A DNA stretch of 64,000 bases from the NCBI GenBank assembly GCA_963617965.1, contig CAVEQO010000002.1, forward strand, positions 27,604 through 91,603. Reading direction: 5' to 3'. Made by a program: the position numbers and the translations under genes. Positions within the stretch are counted from its first letter, which is position 1, and the number at the start of each line of letters is the position of its first letter. The DNA comes from UBA6382 sp963617965. Its GTDB lineage: Bacteria > Bacteroidota > Bacteroidia > Bacteroidales > Bacteroidaceae. The notes below the pieces were generated by a model. It saw only the letters and a program-made list of their open reading frames with translations. It ran no database searches and was not told the DNA's origin. Of the stretch, positions 52,247-60,164 are shown piece after piece.

Positions 52247-53350
52247 ATGGCGCAATTGCAGGATGACACGGTTAAAGACACCGCAAACAACTCTTTTTTT
52301 GATGCTGACACCGAACCTCTGCTTTATGAGCATTTCCGCATTGCAGCCGACAAGGGACAAAGCCTTCTGAGGGTTGACAAGTTCCTGATAGAACACCTGC
52401 AGAACGTTTCGCGCAACCGCATACAGAAAGCGGCAGAAGCAGGTTTCATACATGTCAACGAGCGACCCGTCAAGAGCAACTACCGGGTGAAACCGGGTGA
52501 CGTGGTGAGCGTGATGCTTGACCGCCCGCGCTACGAGACCACCATCGAAGCGGAAGACATCCCGCTCGATGTTGTCTACGAAGACAGGGATCTGATGGTT
52601 ATAAACAAGGCAGCCGGACTTGTGGTGCATCCGGGGTGCGGCAACTACACAGGCACTCTGATCAACGCCATTGCATGGCACATGAAAGACGACAAAGACT
52701 TTGACGCCAATGACCCTGAAGTGGGACTCGTACACCGCATAGACAAAGACACCTCCGGACTGCTTGTGATAGCAAAGACACCCACGGCCAAGACAAAGCT
52801 TGGACTGCAGTTTTTCAACAAGACAACCTCGCGGCTCTATAACGCCTTGGTCTGGGGGGACTTTGACCGCAACGAGGGCACCGTAACAGGAAACATAGGG
52901 CGTGACCCCAAAGACCGTCTGCGGATGGCAGTCTTTGATCCGGCATCGGACATAGGCAAGCACGCCGTGACACACTGGAGAGTGCTGAGACGTTACCGCT
53001 ATACAACCCTCATTGAATGCAGGCTTGAAACGGGGCGGACTCATCAGATACGGGCACATATGAAACACATCGGCCACCCCCTGTTCTGCGATGACAGATA
53101 CGGTGGGCGGCAAATATTGCGCGGCACCACCCAAAGTTCCTACACACAGTTTGTGAGGAAATGCTTTGAGGCATGTCCGCGGCAAGCCCTCCATGCCAAG
53201 ACACTTGGATTTACACACCCTACCACAGGGCGTCATATGGATTTTGATTCGCCGTGGGCCGGTGATTTCCAGAACCTCATAGACCTGTGGGAAGACTTCA
53301 CGCAGAAACAGCTGCAAAGTGACACACATAACCATATACATACACTATGA
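52247..53350 (+). CDS. rluD: RluD-type rRNA pseudouridine synthase
   Basis: Converts uridines of 23S rRNA helix 69 to pseudouridine. 367 residues: an S4 RNA-binding domain (LRVDKFLIEHLQNVSRNRIQ, then INVNERPVKSNY-like strand) and the RluA-type catalytic domain with GLVHRIDKDTSGLLVIAKT, whose Asp is catalytic, and CRLETGRTHQIRAHMKHIGH. Its stop overlaps the ddl start (ATGA). Confidence 0.93.
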   Translation: MAQLQDDTVKDTANNSFFDADTEPLLYEHFRIAADKGQSLLRVDKFLIEHLQNVSRNRIQKAAEAGFIHVNERPVKSNYRVKPGDVVSVMLDRPRYETTIEAEDIPLDVVYEDRDLMVINKAAGLVVHPGCGNYTGTLINAIAWHMKDDKDFDANDPEVGLVHRIDKDTSGLLVIAKTPTAKTKLGLQFFNKTTSRLYNALVWGDFDRNEGTVTGNIGRDPKDRLRMAVFDPASDIGKHAVTHWRVLRRYRYTTLIECRLETGRTHQIRAHMKHIGHPLFCDDRYGGRQILRGTTQSSYTQFVRKCFEACPRQALHAKTLGFTHPTTGRHMDFDSPWAGDFQNLIDLWEDFTQKQLQSDTHNHIHTL

Positions 53351-54342
53351 AACGCATTATAGCAATTGTTGCTGGAGGCGACAGCTCCGAGCACGACGTT
53401 TCCATGCGCAGTGCGCAGGGCATCATGTCCTTTATTGACAAGGACAGATACGACAGTTTTGTCGTTGAACTGAAAGGGCTGGTATGGCAAGCCCTGCTGC
53501 CCGACGGAAGCCGGGCGGACATTGACCGCAACGACTTTTCATTCACAACGCCACAAGGCAAGACAAAACCGGATTTCGCCTATATCACCATACACGGCAC
53601 GCCCGGCGAAAACGGCATCCTCCAAGGATATTTCGACTTGCTGAAACTGCCCTACTCCACAAGCGGAGTCCTTGTCGAAGCATTGACTTTCAACAAGTTC
53701 ACTCTCAACAACTATCTCAAGTCGTGGGGGGTCAAAGTTGCCGACAGCATACTGTTGCGCAAAGGGCAGGAATGCGCCTATACGACCGAGGACATTGTAG
53801 GCCGCTTGGGACTGCCCTGTTTCGTGAAGCCCAACGATGACGGCAGCAGCTTTGGCGTTTCCAAAGTCAAGACAGCCGAAGAACTGCGCCCCGCCGTGGA
53901 CAAGGCATTCAGCGAAGACAGCGAAGTGATCATCGAGTCCATGCTTGAAGGAACCGAAATAACCTGCGGCTGCTACAAGACCAAAACCAAATCGTGCGTC
54001 TTTCCCATAACCGAGGTGGTCACAAGTCAGGAATTCTTTGACTACGATGCAAAATACAACGGCAAGGTGGACGAAATAACACCCGCGCGCATCGCACGCC
54101 AGACTGCGGAGCGCGTAAGCAAGCTGACCTCCACCGTCTATGACATACTGGGGTGCAGGGGCATTGTCCGCATTGACTATATACTCAGTGGGGAAAGGGG
54201 CAACGAAACCATAAATATGCTTGAGATAAACACCACCCCCGGCATGACAGCCACAAGTTTCATTCCGCAGCAAATCAGAGCGGCCGGCATGAAACCCGGC
54301 GATGTGATCACCGATATAATAGAAGACGCTTTCACGGACTGA
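53347..54342 (+). CDS. ddl: D-alanine--D-alanine ligase
   Basis: ATP-grasp enzyme joining two D-alanines for peptidoglycan. 331 residues: IVAGGDSSEHDVSMRSAQGI, IHGTPGENGILQGYFDLL, FVKPNDDGSSFGVSKVK, ESMLEGTEITCG and the metal-binding end MLEINTTPGMTATSFIPQQ. Translationally coupled to rluD, a common order in Bacteroidetes. Confidence 0.95.
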   Translation: MKRIIAIVAGGDSSEHDVSMRSAQGIMSFIDKDRYDSFVVELKGLVWQALLPDGSRADIDRNDFSFTTPQGKTKPDFAYITIHGTPGENGILQGYFDLLKLPYSTSGVLVEALTFNKFTLNNYLKSWGVKVADSILLRKGQECAYTTEDIVGRLGLPCFVKPNDDGSSFGVSKVKTAEELRPAVDKAFSEDSEVIIESMLEGTEITCGCYKTKTKSCVFPITEVVTSQEFFDYDAKYNGKVDEITPARIARQTAERVSKLTSTVYDILGCRGIVRIDYILSGERGNETINMLEINTTPGMTATSFIPQQIRAAGMKPGDVITDIIEDAFTD

Positions 54343-54505
54343 CACGGCTTCGCGGTATTGTGCGGCATACGGCGGGAACCGTTCTTTTTAACATTTAATT
54401 AACAGTCACGCACTTTGCCACACAAAAATAATTTTGTTACTTTGCACACATAACAGAGAATTTGCACTTGCCGTGACAAGCCAGACAACCGCAATATCAC
54501 ACACA

Positions 54506-55666
54506 ATGAACATACCGACCGAATTTGACGACATACGTCCTTTCACTTCCGAAGAGCTGCCGCACGTTCTTGACGAGCTGATACAAGACCCCACGTTCCG
54601 CCACGTTGTGGAGACAGTACTGCCGCATTTGCCTTTCGAGGCCTTTGTCCAAAAAGCCAAGAGCTGCAAGTCCCCCCTTGACTTTCAGAAAGCGTTCTGC
54701 TATCCGTTCCTCAAAAAGCTGGCGGCTGAAAAAAGCTCTGGAGTGTCCATGGACTGCAAGGCCATAAGCAAGTCGGGCAACTACACCTTCATCTCCAACC
54801 ACCGCGACATTGTGCTTGACAGCGCATTCCTGAGCATGCTCCTTATAGACAACGATTTCGGGACTACCACGGAAATCGCCATCGGCGACAACCTCCTGAT
54901 ATATCCGTGGATAGAAAAGCTGGTGAGGGTCAACAAGTCATTCATTGTTCACCGTGGGCTGACAATCAAGCAGCAACTCAGTTCAAGCATACAGATAAGT
55001 GCCTATATGCACTATGCCATACAGCAAAAAAAGGAAAACATCTGGATTGCCCAGCGCCAAGGGCGCGCAAAGGACAGCAACGACCTGACACAACGATCCA
55101 TCATCAAGATGTTCGGTATGGCCGGCGAGGGGTCTCTCATTGAACGCCTCAAGCAGCTTAACCTCACTCCTACTGCCATTTCATACGAATATGACCCGTG
55201 TGACTATTTGAAGGCCAAGGAATTCCAGCAAAAGCGCGACAACCCCGATCACAGGAAAGCCCCCAACGATGACCTCGTCAATATGCAGACTGGCATCTTC
55301 GGCTGGAAGGGCGAAGTGCTGTTCAGGCCCGCGCCATGTCTCAACGACTGGCTTGACTCCCTTGAGCCGAACATGGCCAACAACGATGTATACGCTCTGC
55401 TCAAAGACAAGATCAACACGGAAATACACAAGAACTACAAGCTCTACCCCGGCAACTATGTTGCCGCCGACCTCATCAACGGCAACGCAGGATGGGCGGA
55501 CAAGGGAATGTATACCGCAGAACAGAAAGCAGGTTTTGAAACCTATCTGCAACAACGCGTCGCACTCGTTGACCTGCCCAACCCCGATACCGCATTCCTG
55601 CGCAATTCCATCCTGTCAATGTACGCCAATCCGCTTTTCAACCACTACAAGGCCATAGGAGAATAG
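54506..55666 (+). CDS. 1-acylglycerol-3-phosphate acyltransferase-like protein
   Basis: 386 residues from ATG at 54506. The acyltransferase signature is FISNHRDIVLDSAFL (the NHxxxxD block), then IVHRGLTIKQQL and IWIAQRQGRAKDSNDLTQ in place of the usual EGTRS block. It lacks obvious membrane helices. The size is larger than PlsC, as in Bacteroidetes relatives annotated as lysophospholipid or ornithine-lipid acyltransferases; which reaction it performs is open. Single gene; TTACTTTG at about 54437 may be its promoter. Confidence 0.8.
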   Translation: MNIPTEFDDIRPFTSEELPHVLDELIQDPTFRHVVETVLPHLPFEAFVQKAKSCKSPLDFQKAFCYPFLKKLAAEKSSGVSMDCKAISKSGNYTFISNHRDIVLDSAFLSMLLIDNDFGTTTEIAIGDNLLIYPWIEKLVRVNKSFIVHRGLTIKQQLSSSIQISAYMHYAIQQKKENIWIAQRQGRAKDSNDLTQRSIIKMFGMAGEGSLIERLKQLNLTPTAISYEYDPCDYLKAKEFQQKRDNPDHRKAPNDDLVNMQTGIFGWKGEVLFRPAPCLNDWLDSLEPNMANNDVYALLKDKINTEIHKNYKLYPGNYVAADLINGNAGWADKGMYTAEQKAGFETYLQQRVALVDLPNPDTAFLRNSILSMYANPLFNHYKAIGE

Positions 55667-55674
55667 CATTGCCG

Positions 55675-55733
55675 CAAACAAAAAAGTCGCCCGCACTTCC
55701 TGTTCTGTGAAGTGCGGGCGACTTTTTTGTTTG
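55675..55733. terminator. Hairpin terminator after the acyltransferase gene
   Basis: Perfect 25-base arms at 55675-55699 and 55709-55733 with a 9-base loop. A tracts before and T tracts after the G/C core suit termination in both directions. Confidence 0.85.
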
Positions 55734-56143
55734 TACGCAGGATGACAAGGGTTCTCACGAAGACGGGCCGTATGGGACGAGCGGAGCTGTTCGCCAAGCG
55801 GAAAATGAGCCTTTTTGCCCTTGTGCGGTCTTGTTTCGCACAAGGCAACGCCGCAAAGCCTTCTGGGCGCGAAAAATGCTGATGCGGCAAAATTTCTGCT
55901 TGTTCTAACGGGCGCGTTCCGCCCGAAACGCAATTGGGTTTCGGCGGAAACGCAATCGCCCATCGCCCGGAGTGGAACTCCGTTTCGGGCGAAAGACCTC
56001 CGTTAGAACAAGCAGAAATTTTGCCAGCTCAAGCTTTTTTTCTTTCCGCACGGGCTTTTTTCCCGCACTGTCTTTTCTACGGGTTCATAAAGAGCCACGC
56101 CAAGGTAAAGAGCGGCTGCCAAAACACGCTGCGCCATAGATTC
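55734..56143. other. Gene-free stretch with a large palindromic element
   Basis: About 410 bases without a convincing gene, lying between the terminator and argF'. The centre is the inverted-repeat element at 55886-56025. The rest is of normal G+C with short frames only. Confidence 0.6.
55886..56025. repeat. Inverted-repeat element, 26-base perfect arms
   Basis: Arms at 55886-55911 and 56000-56025 are exact inverse copies (left arm begins GGCAAAATTTCTGCTTGTTC). The 88-base interior contains further dyads, such as CGCCCGGAGTGGAACTCCG with GGGCG, and TTCCGCCCGAAAC against GTTTCGGCGGAA. It could be a small non-autonomous mobile element or a structured RNA. Confidence 0.7.
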
Positions 56144-57106
56144 TTACAGCGACTCCAGTATGCGCTTGATGACAACCGAGGCGGAAATTTCACGGTTGGC
56201 AGCTTCCGGAACCACGAGCGAAGTGGGGGCTTCTATGACCTCGTCGCTGACAATCATGTTGCGGCGCACCGGCAGACAGTGCATGAAGTACGCGTTGTCG
56301 GTGACTGCCATGTGGGCGGCATCTACCATCCACCCCATGTCACGTGACAGCACCTTGCCGTAATCTTCGGGCCGGGTGACGCCGGGACAACTCCAGTTCT
56401 TGGCATATACAAAATCCGCACCGGCAAGGGCTTTCATCTGGTCATATTCGGGTTCAATACCACCGGTAAACTGCGGGTCAAGCTCATATCCCTCCGGACA
56501 GGTATAGACAAAGTCCACGTCGGCGGCAAGCATCCACTGCGCGAAGCTGTCAGGCACAGCCTGCGGCAGGGCTTTCGGGTGCGGTGCCCAGGTCATCACC
56601 ACCTTGGGGCGGTCTTTCCTGCGGTATTCTTCAATGGTAATGAGGTCTGCGAAGGCCTGAAGCGGATGCACCGTGGCACTCTCCATGGAGAACACAGGTT
56701 TTCCGCTATAGCGTATGAACTGGCTAATGACACTTTCCGTATAGTCATCCTCACGGCTTTCGAAACGGGCGAATGTACGCACGCCGATAATATCACAGTA
56801 AGAACTCATGACGGGTATGGCTTCAAGCAGATGCTCGCTTTTGTCGCCGTCCATCACCACCCCACGCTCGGTCTCAAGTTTCCATGCACCCTGATTCACG
56901 TCGAGCACAATGACATCCATACCGAGATTCCGTGCCGCTTTCTGTGTAGAGAGGCGTGTGCGGAGGCTGTTGTTGAAAAAGATGAGCAAGGCGGTTTTGT
57001 GCTTGCCCAGATATTCGTACTTATAGCGGTCCCTCTTGATTTCAAAGGCTTCGGCAAGGGCTTTCTTCAAGTCGCCGAGATGGGATGGATAGAGAAATTC
57101 TTTCAT
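56144..57106 (-). CDS. argF': N-succinylornithine carbamoyltransferase
   Basis: Transcarbamylase of arginine synthesis that in Bacteroides uses succinylornithine instead of ornithine. 320 residues. The carbamoyl phosphate loop reads FFNNSLRTRLSTQKAARNLG rather than the STRTR of common ornithine enzymes; HPLQAFADL and the C-terminal FMHCLPVRRNMIVSDEVIE are conserved. The length and these motifs match the Bacteroides argF' type. Last gene of an rfbA-tlpA-S37 peptidase-argF' run on the minus strand, with 15 bases to the gene before it. Confidence 0.9.
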   Translation of the reverse strand: MKEFLYPSHLGDLKKALAEAFEIKRDRYKYEYLGKHKTALLIFFNNSLRTRLSTQKAARNLGMDVIVLDVNQGAWKLETERGVVMDGDKSEHLLEAIPVMSSYCDIIGVRTFARFESREDDYTESVISQFIRYSGKPVFSMESATVHPLQAFADLITIEEYRRKDRPKVVMTWAPHPKALPQAVPDSFAQWMLAADVDFVYTCPEGYELDPQFTGGIEPEYDQMKALAGADFVYAKNWSCPGVTRPEDYGKVLSRDMGWMVDAAHMAVTDNAYFMHCLPVRRNMIVSDEVIEAPTSLVVPEAANREISASVVIKRILESL

Positions 57107-57121
57107 GTGTTTTATTTTGTT

Positions 57122-58453
57122 TCATTTCCTTACTGGTTCTCCAAGCCACTGCGACAGGATGGACAGGATTTCGTCGCGTTGTCCGGCCGGCATATTGCCT
57201 ATGCGGGTGGAATGCGGACCTCCGGGCTTGACATACACCTTGAGGTTCTTCTTGGGATATTTGTCCAGCCACGTGACACCGGCGGCAGTCCAGGGGTCTA
57301 TCTCGCCGTAAATGCATATCATCCGCGGGTCGTTTTTCCTGAGATACTTGGTTATGTGCCGCGACAGCGTCTTGTCAAACTTGACAGACCGCAACTCGGG
57401 AGGCAGCATCACGTCGCGCACGTAGTGCTTGGCGGACTTGACGGAGAGATACGGTTTAAAAGGCTTGAGGTCATAGCCGTAATATCCAAGTTCCCGGTAG
57501 GCCTGCACAAAAAACGGGAGGTCTCCTGCCGTGGAAAAATACTCCGGTCCCACAACGTTGACAAGTTCGTTGAACAGCACGTCATCGGGTGCGCCCGGGT
57601 TGGGTATGGACGAAATCTTCTTGCCCCACTGCCACACCGAGAAACTGTATTCCAGCACACAATAGTCATAGACTTCTTCAAGAGGGATATGGAACTCCAG
57701 TTTCCTGCTGTCACACAAAGCCTTGAAGCGGGGCAAGAACTCCGCCTTCTTCTTCAGTACGGCAATCTGGAAATTCTCTATCATCTTGCGGTCGGCAGCG
57801 GTGCCCACCTGCCTTAGGAAAGTCTCATGGCGACCGTCGATCACCCCACGGCAGACAGGGCCGACATAGGGCACGGAGATATCCACGTCTTCGGGATAAT
57901 AAGAGCGGTATTCCATGCACGTTTCGCCGCCCTTGCTTATTCCTGTGCTGATCCATTTTCCGGCATACACACTCTTGAGAGCCGTGACAATCTCATGCAG
58001 GTCGGCCATTGCATCGCGGTCGCGCAGGTACCGCCAGTCGCAAGGCGACGGTGTGGACTCCTGGAAGAACCGGTGTTCCACAAACACGATGTTGGTATGG
58101 AAATATGCCGACAACTCGTTGTTGTAGCGCGGACCGGCGGCGTAGCCGGCCCCGTAGCCCTCCGTAACCAACAGTGTGGGGCGGTCAGCACCGTGATTCA
58201 TCACTATGACACGTTGTGAGAAAGTGCCCTTTGAGGCATCCTCATGGTCAAGCGGCTGTGTAAACTTCAGTATGTAGCGGCACTCGAAGCCCGCCTCGTC
58301 CTTCACCTCCTTGATTTCCGTAACTTGCGGCAGCGATGCCAGTTTTCTCTTCAGAGCCTCATCGGCCTCCGTTGCCAGCGGCAACAGGAGCAGGAGCAGC
58401 GGCAGCAGAAGCCTGCCGGCACGGGACCGGCTTGAGAATGGAATGCTTGGCAT
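57122..58453 (-). CDS. Exported S37-family (PS-10) tripeptidyl aminopeptidase-like protein
   Basis: 443 residues with a long hydrophobic signal (RLLLPLLLLLLPLATEADEA). The serine peptidase core has VIVMNHGADRPTLLVTEGY, FVEHRFFQESTPSPCDWRYL and the nucleophile in STGISKGGETCMEYRSYYP. Late residues FYGEIDPWTAAG-like (ICIYGEIDPWTAAGV) and GGPHSTRIGNMP provide the Asp and His of the triad. This pattern belongs to the S37 family of alpha/beta-hydrolase aminopeptidases. Located in the envelope or outside; likely feeds on peptides. Confidence 0.85.
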   Translation of the reverse strand: MPSIPFSSRSRAGRLLLPLLLLLLPLATEADEALKRKLASLPQVTEIKEVKDEAGFECRYILKFTQPLDHEDASKGTFSQRVIVMNHGADRPTLLVTEGYGAGYAAGPRYNNELSAYFHTNIVFVEHRFFQESTPSPCDWRYLRDRDAMADLHEIVTALKSVYAGKWISTGISKGGETCMEYRSYYPEDVDISVPYVGPVCRGVIDGRHETFLRQVGTAADRKMIENFQIAVLKKKAEFLPRFKALCDSRKLEFHIPLEEVYDYCVLEYSFSVWQWGKKISSIPNPGAPDDVLFNELVNVVGPEYFSTAGDLPFFVQAYRELGYYGYDLKPFKPYLSVKSAKHYVRDVMLPPELRSVKFDKTLSRHITKYLRKNDPRMICIYGEIDPWTAAGVTWLDKYPKKNLKVYVKPGGPHSTRIGNMPAGQRDEILSILSQWLGEPVRK

Positions 58454-58463
58454 AGAGTCCCTC

Positions 58464-59021
58464 CTACTTCTTGTTCAGCGCATCTTCTATCTGCGCCACC
58501 ATTACATCATCGCCCGGATAACCGCCCGTGGCAATGTTGTCATAAGAACGTTTCCCGTCTTTGCCTATTATATAGTATGTGGGAATGCCTCTGATGCCAA
58601 GGGAACTCAAGAGGGCGTTGTATTCCTTGTTGCCGAGCCGGTAGTGGTATCCCTTGATTGACGGGATTGTTGACTTCCACTTCTCCAGAGGAGATGTTTC
58701 GCCGGTGACATATACGAAAGCCACGGGTTTCTTTTCGTTCAGATACTTGTCCTTGATAGGGTCAATGCTCTTCATCGCCGCCATGCACGGAGGACACCAC
58801 GTGGCCCAGAAATCCACAACGACCACCTGGCCTTTGAACTCGGCCGCAATATTGTCCAGAATCTCGTCAACGGGCAATCCCACCGGCAAGGTCTTCACAA
58901 CTACGGAATCATTTCCCCCTGCGGTCTCCGTTGCCGTCCTTGCCGGTTTCGCACAACTGCCAAAACCTGCCACAAGACAGACAATCACCATTAAAAACAC
59001 TTTCTTCATACTGCTTGTCAT
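58464..59021 (-). CDS. TlpA-like thioredoxin-fold lipoprotein
   Basis: 185 residues; start at 59021 or at MKKVFLM (59009). The lipobox lies in LVAGFGSC, so the protein should be lipid-anchored in the envelope. The thioredoxin fold has VVVVDFWATWCPPCMAAM with the CPPC redox pair, VAFVYVTGETSPLEKW and the cis-proline GIRGIPTYYIIG. Reduces or exchanges disulfides outside the cytoplasm. 10 bases upstream of the S37 peptidase gene. Confidence 0.88.
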   Translation of the reverse strand: MTSSMKKVFLMVIVCLVAGFGSCAKPARTATETAGGNDSVVVKTLPVGLPVDEILDNIAAEFKGQVVVVDFWATWCPPCMAAMKSIDPIKDKYLNEKKPVAFVYVTGETSPLEKWKSTIPSIKGYHYRLGNKEYNALLSSLGIRGIPTYYIIGKDGKRSYDNIATGGYPGDDVMVAQIEDALNKK

Positions 59022-59074
59022 ATTTTCTGTTGTTATGTTCTCCTTTGTTGTTTTTCTCCGGGCACACTCCCGGT

Positions 59075-59959
59075 CTACTGCAGCTTGCCGTCGGCCAGTT
59101 TCAGAAGGAACTGGCCGTATTCGTTTTTTATCATAGGCCGGGCAATCCGGCGGAGCCTGTCAGCGCTGACCCAGCCGTGTTCGTAGGCAATGCCCTCCAG
59201 ACAAGCGACTTTCAGACCTGTCCGTTTCTCAATAACCTCTATGAACGTGGACGCTTCGCTGAGGCTCTCGTGGGTGCCGGTGTCAAGCCAGGCAAAGCCA
59301 CGCCCCATAGTCTGCACCTTCAGGCGTTCCTGCCTGAGATACTCCTGATTGACGGCCGTGATTTCCAGTTCGCCGCGCGCACTGGGTTTGATGTCACGGG
59401 CTATCGACAGCACATCGTTGGGATAAAAATACAGTCCCACAACAGCATAGTTGCTCTTGGGGCTTGCGGGCTTTTCCTCTATGGAGACACACTTGCCGGA
59501 CTTGTCAAACTCCACCACCCCATAGCGTTCGGGGTCATTCACCCTGTAGCCGAACACGCAGCCGCGCCGCTCATTCTCTACCGTCTCGACAGCCCGGTGA
59601 AGGAGATCCTCAAGGCCGCTGCCATGAAAAATGTTGTCGCCCAGCACGAGGCACACGGAATCGTCGCCCACAAAATCCCGTCCGATAATGAAAGCCTGCG
59701 CCAAGCCGTCGGGCGAGGGCTGCTCCGCATACTCGAAACTTACCCCGTAGTCCGAGCCGTCACCGAGCAAACGCCTGAACAGGGGGAGGTCTGTCGGTGT
59801 GGAAATAACCAGAATCTCCCTGATGCCCGCGAGCATCAGCACCGAAATGGGGTAATACACCATCGGCTTGTCGTAGATGGGTATCAGCTGCTTGCTGATA
59901 GCCTTGGTTATGGGATAGAGCCGCGTTCCGCTTCCTCCCGCCAGAACAATACCTTTCAT
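59075..59959 (-). CDS. rfbA: Glucose-1-phosphate thymidylyltransferase
   Basis: Makes dTDP-glucose from glucose-1-phosphate and dTTP, feeding RfbB (encoded at 1019). 294 residues: MKGIVLAGGSGTRLYPITKA, the nucleotide loop, SKQLIPIYDKPMVYYPISVL, EQPSPDGLAQAFIIG, LGDNIFHG and WLDTGTHESLSEA. First gene of a four-gene run whose other members have no evident link to sugar metabolism. Confidence 0.96.
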   Translation of the reverse strand: MKGIVLAGGSGTRLYPITKAISKQLIPIYDKPMVYYPISVLMLAGIREILVISTPTDLPLFRRLLGDGSDYGVSFEYAEQPSPDGLAQAFIIGRDFVGDDSVCLVLGDNIFHGSGLEDLLHRAVETVENERRGCVFGYRVNDPERYGVVEFDKSGKCVSIEEKPASPKSNYAVVGLYFYPNDVLSIARDIKPSARGELEITAVNQEYLRQERLKVQTMGRGFAWLDTGTHESLSEASTFIEVIEKRTGLKVACLEGIAYEHGWVSADRLRRIARPMIKNEYGQFLLKLADGKLQ

Positions 59960-60009
59960 CTCTTTTGCGTTTGGAGTTATGTCGTAAACCAGCTTTGCTG
60001 TTAACTCTG

Positions 60010-60017
60010 CAAATGTA
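60010..60017 (-). promoter_or_regulatory. Promoter -7 element for the rfbA run
   Basis: Minus-strand TACATTTG fits TAnnTTTG, 50 bases before the rfbA start codon. Confidence 0.5.
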
Positions 60018-60086
60018 GCGATTTAAAACCACCAGAACGAATTTTAAGCGCAAAAAACAGCAACGTTCCTTTTTGCGAACGAATAT

Positions 60087-60118
60087 TTTGCCGATATCAA
60101 TTTAAAACGTTATCTTTG
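60087..60118 (+). promoter_or_regulatory. Promoter of the GH89-galM pair
   Basis: TTTG at 60087-60090 and TATCTTTG at 60111-60118, spacing 20, a good -33/-7 pair, 46 bases before the start at 60165. Confidence 0.65.
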
Positions 60119-60164
60119 TGCCACGAAAAACAACATAATTATTCAAGTTTACTACCGCAACAAA

